From Euprymna scolopes (taxonomy: Eukaryota > Mollusca > Cephalopoda > Sepiida > Sepiolidae), in the NCBI GenBank assembly GCA_024364805.1, contig CM044495.1, positions 108,509,655-108,538,681 on the forward strand: a DNA stretch of 29,027 nucleotides, given 5' to 3'. The translations under genes were made by a program, and so were the position numbers. Below the pieces are notes generated by a model. That model was not told where the DNA came from, did not search any database, and was given only the letters and a program-made list of their open reading frames with translations. Below are positions 21,624 through 29,027 of this stretch, piece after piece; the stretch's first letter is position 1, and each line of letters starts with the position of its first letter.

Positions 21624-22520
21624 TCACTCTATCTATAAAAGTTAGCGTGTCTGTGGGTGGGTCTGCGTGTGTGTGTCTGAATTTCCCTACGCAATAACTC
21701 TGTCAATTTATAATCTACAGACTCGAAATTTGAGATACAGGGTACTGAGATTTGGGAAAATCTTTGTAATCCTTTTTCGGACAGAAATTATGCAGTTATG
21801 GGGTCAAAGTTCAACGATTTGACCTTTGAGAACTCTACCAAACTCCGACAATTTTGGGTATAAGCACTTGAAATTTTAGATATAGGTTCCTTAGACATGG
21901 ATCTAACATAATGACTCGATTTGAACCCCAAAAAATAAATGTTAAGGGGTCATAAGAGGGGTCAAACTTAAAATGATGATTTCTGTGGTTTCTATTAAAT
22001 TACCTGGAAAATTACTAGTCTAAACATTTGAACATTTACATAAAGGTCATTAAGAAATTGAGCAAGATTTGATCGGTTCGTGTCGAAAATTTGAGCTATC
22101 AATATATAAATGTACGTATGTATGTGTGCATGTAAGCATGACTGCCTATAATTTCGACAGAGGCGAGGTTTTTTCACAACATCGGTCTCGTTTGAAGCTC
22201 GACCCTTCAGACGAAAACTGCCGATAAATTGGCTAAAGACATTGACTGCTTCACCCTCAACTGTGCACTTTCTACAGGGAGGGGTCGCTTTTTTCGCCGA
22301 TATTTTCGAAAGTCATCCCATGTTTTCGATTGTCTAGTTTTAATTAAAACCTACGTAACTCCCGGTTTAACGGTGGTCGTAACAGCAAAGACGTTACGTT
22401 TTTCCCGTTCTTGTCCTCCTTTACCGTATGGGTTCGAACCTGCCTTCCTACTACCACTTGTTTTGTCTTTGCTCAACATACACCTCCAAACATCCATGCA
22501 ACGCCGGGCTGAAATGCTAG
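21624..22520 (+). mobile_element. Candidate non-autonomous Helitron
   Basis: The 5' end starts TC in the form tcactctatctataaaag, close to the TCTATATATAAAAG-like starts I know from many animal Helitrons, followed by gcgtgtctg and a region of the 'aataactctgtcaattt' type. The 3' end reads caacgccgggctgaaatgctag followed by T (22521), that is C-T-A-G with a GC-rich palindromic stretch just before it. The preceding base is A and the following base is T, as Helitron insertion between A and T requires. There is no Rep/helicase coding sequence in its 0.9 kb, so it would have moved in trans. The exact 5' base is uncertain (21624, 21628 or 21632). A related 3' end lies at 23290-23547. Confidence 0.6.
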
Positions 22521-23289
22521 TATACATAAAAGTAAAAATGAGCACATGAATGGGAGAGAAACAGATAACAAATATTAGTTTGCTATAGTTAAGAAATTAA
22601 TGGAAAACGCTAAGAGAATATACGACAGCATACACAACTATTATATATATGTAACTTTGGGTGTCAGTTAATTCATTCGCTATGGACTCGAAAACGGGTG
22701 GGGCGACTTTTTCGAAGTTTCATACGAAGTTATTTCATGTGCCTGGCAGTGTTCTTAGAAAGGTTTTGTGTTGGAATCTCTTCAATAATTATCGATAATC
22801 GATAATCGAAATAATCGGTTGAAAGAAGGAATAGCGGGTTTGTGCGGTTAGCATCTTATACAGCGTCAAGTTTATTTGAGAAGTTTTACTACCACACAAG
22901 TCAAACGTCCGAACATATAAAATAAACAACAGGCTCATTCATATGACAGAGGCGCGTTCGAAATTAATATTTCTGTTTAAATATCAATTTCATTATGATA
23001 CTTGACCTTTTTTTTTCATTTTAGGTGCATCGCAATAGGCCTCTAAATTTGAGCAGGCAATCAATCGATTTGATTGAAAAAAAAGGTTATTTAATCGATT
23101 TCGAGTACAATACAATTATGGGTCTGTGAAATCCTTATTTAATCCCCAATAACTTTGGTAACCCTGCTAGTTTAATATAATTGAATACCCACCAAAAAAA
23201 AATGAACGAACGTAAAAATACAGAAGATTACAAGAATAAAATGAAATAAGGAAGTAGGAGACAAAGAAAAATTAATATTAATAGTTTGA
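22521..23289. other. AT-rich stretch between two Helitron-like copies
   Basis: No gene was seen. Near 22793-22815 attatcgataatcgataatcg is a short tandem of a 7-8 bp unit, and atcgat recurs at 23064-23102. Confidence 0.5.
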
Positions 23290-23547
23290 GCGCTGTTTGA
23301 AAAACATTTTTGAAAAGTATCCCCTCTTTTCGATTGTCTATCCTGAATTTAAATGTACGTCACATGCGAATTTGAAATGGTCGCAATCGCCATCGTGTAC
23401 TGTTTTTTTTTTTGTTTTTGTTTTTCACTTTCATTTCCTCCTTCGCACTACGGTTTCGAGCCTTCCTGCTGCCTATTACAACTTTTTGTTTTTTGCAAAA
23501 CACACACACCTACAAACAACCGGGCAACACCGAGCAACCTAGCTACT
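23290..23547 (+). mobile_element. Truncated, diverged relative of the Helitron candidate (3' part)
   Basis: Colinear with 22290-22520. Shared landmarks are ttttcgattgtcta, aattaaa/aatttaaa with tacgt, cctcctt...ggttcgaacc / cctcctt...ggtttcgagcc, ttcctactaccac / ttcctgctgccta, and a terminal gcaacgccggg / gcaacaccgag followed by gctagt / gctact. Here the stem before the end is better kept (ccgg-gcaaca-ccga). The 5' half is missing and divergence is high, so it is older than or from a different subfamily than 21624-22520. Confidence 0.55.
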
Positions 23548-24640
23548 ACTAAATAAACGAAATATATGCACACACTTTTTTATTAGATAATAACAAAGCC
23601 AATAATAAAAATCACAAAAACAATACTCGGGATAAAAAAAAAAAAAAACACGAAAATCTATGAGTAAAAAATCGTCTCTTTCTTTCATACAAATGAATCA
23701 ATGGGTGAGTGCTGCGTTAGTCGGAGACGATGTTTAAAGTGGCAGGGTTCCTGGAAGCGCAAGGCTCGGAGTGTGAAGATGGATGTATTTTCGATGGGCG
23801 GTTGGAAAAGACAGATACATATCACTGGCGGCGAGATATGCAGTTAAATCAGCAGTGTCCTTCTAGGCAAGATAAATATGTTTCTAAATTTCAGCTAATC
23901 GCTCAAATGAATCTTATGAATTGAGCCACGAGCCGAGCACACACGCTCAACTCGCGGGCGACTTAACATGTTAACGGAAAATAGATTACACACACATACA
24001 ATAATATAATAATCCACTAAAGCACATACATACTGGCAAAGTTTCAAGATACAAAATGCGTGAATATATACGCTGGCTGGTTAGTTCAATATCTATGCCG
24101 ACCCAAAGAAATGTATTGCGCCGAAAATCCATTCATGACAATTCATAATGCGTATCACGTATGATTCGATTTAGTCTCTCACACCATTGCCGAAGTCTTT
24201 ACGGCAATCGGCTGTCCATCACTTAGTAACTTGGACACTCTTGGTGATGATGACCTATATTTCTCATACGCAATGACACCCGATTAATAGCGCAGTCCCT
24301 GTATCCGCTAATAAGTAAGTGATTTGCGCAGGGGATGAAATCGAAGACTTTGGGATATTTTATGGTAGATTTTAATTCTATAGGAGTTACCCTATTAAAT
24401 TTGGTGTAGTGTCAGTCATAGCATTTTATTTTTTGAGGGGGAGACGTAGTAAACATTTTGTTTTTTCCCCCAATTCCATGGTGGTTATGTTTTTGTCTTC
24501 TTTCTATACAAGTTGTTTCTTTACGTTGTTTTCCGAATTGTGGCGTTTACTTTATGATTTCACGCATTTTAATTATTGTAATCCGTAATATCATGTCTGC
24601 TTTTCTTTAATTCTAATTTCACGCATTTTTACTTCAGGGT
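23548..24640. other. Stretch without a recognised gene
   Basis: A 64-codon plus-strand frame at 23730-23924 lies in a more GC-rich block and has some acidic and Cys residues, but no family signature. A block of mixed composition at 24175-24360 is unclassified. Confidence 0.45.
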
Positions 24641-24722
24641 ATTTTTTTTTAATTGTCTCTTGTGCTCCTACGATTACTGGTGTTATCTTGACTTGAATTA
24701 CATTTAATATCAATTTTACCTC
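24641..24722 (-). pseudogene. Possible LINE-derived scrap (VxxPVIVGA motif)
   Basis: The minus strand reads VIQVKITPVIVGAQETIKKK. This resembles the recurrent 'V-x-x-IPVVIGALG-x-x-K' segment found near the C-terminus of some non-LTR reverse transcriptase polyproteins in animals. Only about 27 codons match and the flanks do not follow, so this is weak. Confidence 0.25.
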
Positions 24723-25102
24723 TCAGGCAAGGTCCGTGCACTGCGTTCCATTCTCCGTCACCTTACTATTCAACTGATGGACTGCCTGGACGTCGAAATC
24801 TACAAGTTTCTCGTGTATTTTCGGAATACCACATTTACTACAATTGAGCGCATTTCCAACAGTTACATCGTTTTATTAAGCTATTTATATTAGTAAACCA
24901 AATAAACTGTGTTGTTTATGGTAATTAATCAAGCACTTGTTATCTTTTCCAAACATCACAATTTAATTTCGTAAACAAGACCTTGAACATATAGCGGATA
25001 ATGCTTGCAAGAACGAAATTAAAAAAAACACCAATTTCGTTATATAAAAATAAACTTTTAAAAAGGAGTTTATGATAGAGCTTGACAGTCTAGATTACTT
25101 TG
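24723..25102. other. Stretch without a recognised gene
   Basis: Slightly more GC-rich at 24723-24830, otherwise AT-rich. Nothing recognised. Confidence 0.45.
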
Positions 25103-25200
25103 TCCCTTTCTAAAATACACAAAAAAGCTGTACCACTGAGACCTATTTAATCTATGATAGGCTCTGCTAAACATTTTTCTGACTCAGATCCTTCAGAAAT
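25103..25200 (+). pseudogene. Possible Penelope-like reverse transcriptase scrap
   Basis: The plus strand reads SLSKIHKKAVPLRPI, then S-M-I-G-S-A. This matches the highly conserved 'LPKIHK-x-x-x-PLRPIVS-x-x-GS' motif of Penelope-like reverse transcriptases. Only this motif is readable; the remnant is broken and the rest of the domain was not found nearby. Confidence 0.42.
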
Positions 25201-26864
25201 CGTGCAACCTGTGCATTAGTTGTGCACTACGCATTGTATATTTTATTCATATCGAGTAGGTGCATCATATGGGAGTTAGATTCGGATTTTGAGTTCTTTG
25301 TGTTCTTTGGGGTGGCCAAAAACGTTTCTAATATAATACTAGAGAAAAAGCATATGTATACTGAAAAACTTTATGGTAGTAGCTTGACAAAATTTTGCTT
25401 TTCGAAGTAAATAATCATAAAATATAAACTAATGCGTACTATTCAGGAAATATTAGTATCGCTTACATTATGTATAGTTAGGGCAACGGGGTCACAGTAG
25501 GAAGTCAACTGGCCCGTACTATAGCAGATATTATTTTCGGAAGTAACCAATTCATTTCTATTTTATTATGAAATTACACCAACCTCCTATGTTTGATAAA
25601 TTTACGACACATGCCCAATCTTTGCATCGCAAAATCTAGCGTTTGAATTTTCCTAATTCTCTTAATGGAAAGAGAAGGAAACATTTGTACCCTCCCCAGA
25701 AATTGTTGAAAAATAAAGGGTGGCTTTTACACTATCATTTACAGAAGGTCGAGTGTTACTTGTCTGTATGTAAACGTGCCTTTGTACGCCCCAAATAACG
25801 AACAACTGGATTAATTACTGCACACAGAAATTTCATGCGCAGTTCTCCTAACGAACTGGAAACAGAATTAGGCTCAGATAAATATTCTAGAAAAATGGCC
25901 ATCCGAGTGACTATATTAGCAAAATGGCTGCGGATTTCCAATCTTCTAAAATATCTTGGCCTTGAAAATGCCTTGTTCATTTGAAATTGCGTTGGTCATG
26001 TGATAATGGGTGAATTTGAATGAGCAGATTGCTATTCGTTTCTACTCTGCATTCCGGCGTTTGCTGCTTACTAAAAGTACATTTTCCTCATTTCGCACTA
26101 ATATTTAAACTTACATCCATTACATCGCTGGTGTTTATCAATTTAAATACCAGTAAAATGCGAGTAAAATAGGGTCTACTACCTTATATTTAAAGACACG
26201 TAAGAGACAGATTATTCCCTTTAGTCTAAACAGGGAAGAGCTCAAATAATCTCCCTTTAGTCTACAACTTTCGTCTTCTCCCGAAATGTAATACACAATC
26301 GATGCTGCGCAAGTAAGAATAAAATAGAGTCCGACTAAGTTCTAAATAGAGCTGCTTCTCGGAATAATATACATTTTTACATGTGTCCCCCGAAGGGGTA
26401 CATAAAATAGTTATATCTATTTGCGGAACTTAAACTGTTCTACATGTATTTATCTTGTACGATTTAAATCAATTTTAAACGCACTATTAATTGAATTACT
26501 AATTTTAATCGTGCCAGCTTCTTGAATTTACTTCAATCGTCTTATTTGTATTTCAATGTTAATTTTTGTTTTACTATCGATTTATCATAGTTGAGATGAT
26601 AATTGAACAAGCACTAAAGAGTTTCCGCTAATCGTTTACACATACAGATATGTATACATATATATAGTGCAAATTTTGTTGAAATTCAAAGACTCACGTT
26701 TTATTTTTTATGACCTTCTTTATTTCTTGGATTTTTCCATTACAGCCGTTTCATTAATGAGTTGGCAATTTTATGATTTATGTTTCCGTAAAAATATCCT
26801 GTCCTCACCAACTTCTTCAGAATTTAATCCATTAGATTTTTACAACAAAGTGTATATTTTTAAC
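25201..26864. other. Stretch without a recognised gene
   Basis: Frames at 25222-25410, 25756-25980 (minus) and 26667-26888 show no motif. A short GC hairpin at 26384-26400 reads, on the minus strand, tacccc-ttcg-gggg, a cUUCGg-type tetraloop, of unknown meaning. Confidence 0.45.
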
Positions 26865-26940
26865 ATACTGGACATCGTATTCGGGTAAATATACATACAT
26901 ACATACACACACACATATACTGGACATCGTATTCGGGTAA
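26865..26940 (+). repeat. Exact 24-bp direct repeat, 52 bp apart
   Basis: atactggacatcgtattcgg plus gtaa occurs at 26865-26888 and 26917-26940, separated by a short (CATA)n/(CA)n stretch. The second copy abuts a long TA array. A local tandem duplication is the simplest reading. Confidence 0.95.

Positions 26941-26941
<1 letters not shown>

Positions 26942-27004
<63 letters not shown>
26942..27004. repeat. (TA)31 microsatellite
   Basis: A perfect TA array directly after the second copy of the 24-bp repeat. Confidence 0.98.
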
Positions 27005-27007
<3 letters not shown>

Positions 27008-27009
27008 GT

Positions 27010-27135
27010 TAATAGAGTCAGAGGTGATTTGGCTTCCGGGTTCGAATCTACCGACCGGAAATAATCGTGATATCATGCATTGATGATTCCCGAAAGGATG
27101 AAGCACTAGTGTATATAGGTATTTAATAATTATTA
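27010..27135 (+). mobile_element. SINE-like fragment, copy A
   Basis: Contains a B-box-like ggttcgaatct at 27039-27049, then ccgaccgg, aatcgtgata, cccgaaaggat and cactagt. The same order of words recurs at 27350-27475. The 5' part, where an A box would be, has been lost or replaced by the TA array. Confidence 0.5.
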
Positions 27136-27349
27136 TATTAAATAATGATGTATTTCTTCTTAAGAAACTCATTTCTTAGTGTTGAGCACTTTACAGTTGA
27201 AATAAAGTTATTCACTTTTGCTCGCATGAGCAGATCATGATATTATAATCATGAGATCACTCTGATAGACGTTATGACATTTACAAATAAATGTTTAAAT
27301 TTCAACGATATTTTCCGCGATTGACGGTGACTGTGTGGATTTGGTCCTT

Positions 27350-27475
27350 GATAATGGAATCAGAGATGTCTTTGTTGCCGAGTTTTAATCTCCCGAACGG
27401 CGGTAATCGTGATACCCTGCACAGATTCTTCCCGAAAGGATTAAACACTAGTATTAGAGTAAATAATTATATATA
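27350..27475 (+). mobile_element. SINE-like fragment, copy B
   Basis: Colinear with copy A: taatggaatcagag / taatagagtcagag, gagttttaatctcccgaacgg / gggttcgaatctaccgaccgg, aatcgtgata, cccgaaaggat, cactagt, then an AT-rich end. Its B box is decayed. Its 3' end meets the (TA)n tail of the LINE that arrives from the opposite strand. Confidence 0.5.
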
Positions 27476-27482
27476 TATATAT
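27468..27482. repeat. (TA)n 3' tail of the LINE
   Basis: A short TA run directly after the LINE's last coding segment (gtggcagtcaccatatat on the minus strand). Confidence 0.8.
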
Positions 27483-27498
27483 GGTGACTGCCACTTCT

Positions 27499-28390
27499 TT
27501 ACAGAAGACGGCCAACCCTCACGATACGATGGCGTGTGAGTGAGTCCGCATATGGTTCCACATAGCCCCACCCGGCCTGCACAGTTGCCGCATATTCTGC
27601 AGGATAACCTTGTTGGTGACCGCCCCCTCCCTCCCGTGCTCCCAGTTCATGTCCCGCGTGCGTAGTTCCATGACTCTTGAGTCCTGCCTTTGACAGGCAC
27701 ACCCTGCCGCATATCCCGCACGAGTACGCGGGGTCGAGATCAAAGTCCTCTGTATCCTCTCGCTTTCGTAAGGCTCGCTTTATAGTGGCGTGCTCAACTC
27801 TCAACACCTCAAAATTCTCACATCCCGCGTAGACGTAGCGCCTCCAACTTTCCCGGTCTTCAGCTATCTGTTCCCACCTTGTTATTTCTATGCCAAGTGC
27901 CCGCAGGTTTCCCTTAACTACATCTTTGTACCTTTTCCGAGGTTTGTGATTTGGTCGTTTGCCACATTCAAGCTCCCCATAGAACAATTGCTTTGGTATC
28001 CTATAATCCTCCATTCTCACTACGTGACCCGCCCATCGAGTCTGGTTTCGATAGACTCGAGCCTCTATGCTGACTGTGCTCGCCTTCTTGAGCACCTCTT
28101 CATCGGACAAGGGATCTTGTTTGGTGACATTAAATATCCTGCGTAGGCATGTCTGGTGGAATCTTTCCAGAACCTTGATATGACAGCGATATGTCGTCCA
28201 TGTTTCCGAGGCATATAGGAGGACAGGTAGTACACAAGTCTCGTATACCTTTATCTTTGTTTTGAAGGTTAGGGCTCTGTCTGCCCACACTCGTTTTTCG
28301 AGATTACTAAAGGCCTTACTTGCCTTATTGATCCTTCCCAAGATTTCCTTATCGAGGGTTCCGTCGCTCGATATAGTACTGCCAAGATAT
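27499..28390 (-). pseudogene. LINE C-terminal region with C2H2 zinc finger
   Basis: Continues the reverse transcriptase of 28269-29024 after the one-base frameshift. It starts with the thumb/connector (RINKASKAFSNLEKRVW, then CVLPVLLYASETWT and RFHQTCLRRIF). A long basic region follows (TRWAGHVVRMEDYRIPKQLF, GKRPNHKPRKRYKDVVK). Near 27640-27715 is one zinc finger of form C-x2-C-x12-H-x3-H (CGICGRVC...KSHGTTH). The finger probably helps bind nucleic acid; that is inference. The last readable residues RVGRLL end at a stop, but a shifted frame reads PSSVKKWQSP up to the tail, so a small deletion cost the natural C-terminus. Confidence 0.9.
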
Positions 28391-29024
28391 AAAAGTCATC
28401 AACGGTGCCCAGTTTCGTTCCATTTACACAGATGACCGGTTCCTCGTAGCGGCTGTTTGGAGCTGGGGTGAACATTACCTTGGTTTTCTCCAGGCTAATT
28501 GTGAGGCCAAAGGCAGTGCACGCCCTGGAGAAGCGGTCTATGATGCCCTGCATATCTTCTGCCGTGTGTGCGACGAAATCTACATCGTCAGCATACAGAA
28601 GCTCCCTGACAAGTGAGTGAAATGTTTTCGATCTGGCCCTGAAACGAGCAAGGTTGAATAACTTGCCCGTTGTCCTTAATCGAAAGAGCACACCCGTTTC
28701 ACAGTTTCTAAACGCGAACGCGAGTGTTGTTGCGAAATAGATTGAGAACAAGGTTGGAGCTAGAATATCTCCCTGTTTAACCCCGTTGTCGATGACAATG
28801 CCCTCTAAAACTGTGCCGTTTAGCTGGAGACGCGCTTTCATGTTTTCATGCAGTTGTCTGATCATATTTACGAAACCAGGTGGACATCCATGTTTCCCCA
28901 ATATTATCCACAGGGCAGTTCGGTTTACAGTGTCGAAGGCTTTTTTCAGATCTACAAATACCTGGTATAGAGATAGCCTTTGTTCGATGCATTTTTCCTG
29001 TATCTGACGGACTGAGAAGATCAT
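28269..29024 (-). pseudogene. LINE reverse transcriptase (N-terminal part in this window)
   Basis: RNA-templated DNA synthesis at the nicked target (target-primed reverse transcription). Motifs in order: FVDLKKAFDTVNR (palm A, catalytic Asp), DNGVKQGDILAPTLFSIY (fingers/palm B), ELLYADDVDFVAHT (palm C, the catalytic YADD) and GLTISLEKTKVMF. The true frame is lost at about 28389-28394. After GTVDDF the sequence is one nucleotide short of the expected continuation, and the correct C-terminal frame resumes as YLGSTISSDGTLDKE into the next frame. Everything from there to 28269 in this frame is nonsense. The start is off the window. Confidence 0.92.
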
Positions 29025-29027
29025 GTC

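Larger units (their letters stand above)
27468..29027 (-). mobile_element. RTE-like LINE, 3' part, continuing beyond the window
   Basis: A non-LTR retrotransposon reading on the minus strand. It enters at the window end already within the reverse transcriptase palm and ends at a (TA)n tail (27468-27482). The reading frame stops very close to this tail, so the 3' UTR is minimal, as is usual for RTE-type elements. The endonuclease domain would lie beyond 29027. Copy state: largely well preserved, with one frameshift within the reverse transcriptase C-terminal region and another at the very end. Confidence 0.93.

Noticed and set aside
22425-22445. tRNA B-box-like gggttcgaacc
   Set aside because: It sits inside the Helitron-like repeat, has no A box upstream at the right distance, and the word is itself a palindrome.
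23730-23924. 64-codon frame in a GC-richer block
   Set aside because: No family motif and no clear splice sites; not enough to call an exon.
27790-28146. 118-codon plus-strand frame
   Set aside because: Antisense shadow of the LINE coding region.

Overview
The window looks like a non-genic (intergenic or intronic) stretch of a cephalopod genome, most likely Octopus or a close relative. Three things suggest this: it is very AT-rich with many long (TA)n arrays, its LINE carries a C-terminal C2H2 finger of a kind I associate with octopus RTE-like elements, and Tc1, mariner, Helitron and tRNA-SINE copies sit close together. The species call is from recall, not a search. I find no intact host gene, no tRNA or rRNA gene and no CRISPR array. 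Bases 10138-10512 are an assembly gap.

Layout. 1-1526: AT-rich filler with a repeated 17-mer. 1527-4289: a Tc1-like DNA transposon with roughly 200 bp terminal inverted repeats of IR/DR design. It is interrupted at 2791-4074 by a complete-length mariner, also reading on the minus strand. Both keep TA target duplications and both transposases are dead. 7250-8727: on the minus strand, a badly decayed gene from a widespread uncharacterised protein family seen as many copies in invertebrate genomes. 10808-11145: a tRNA-headed SINE whose 3' half carries a hammerhead-like core. 13839-14300: a Penelope-like reverse transcriptase remnant with a 29-bp near-perfect hairpin. A second tiny Penelope-like piece may lie at 25103-25200. 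15915-15996: an 82-bp palindrome around a (TA)n core. 20285-21440: a degenerate 42-bp minisatellite in two blocks. 21624-22520: a candidate non-autonomous Helitron, with a diverged truncated relative at 23290-23547. 27010-27475: two related SINE-like fragments. 27468-29027: an RTE-like LINE on the minus strand, entering from beyond the window edge and ending in a (TA)n tail.

The elements do not form a pathway. They record layered insertion: mariner into Tc1, and a LINE end next to SINE copies. The most interesting items are the decayed uncharacterised gene family (7250-8727), the hammerhead-like SINE, the Penelope hairpin and the 42-bp array.
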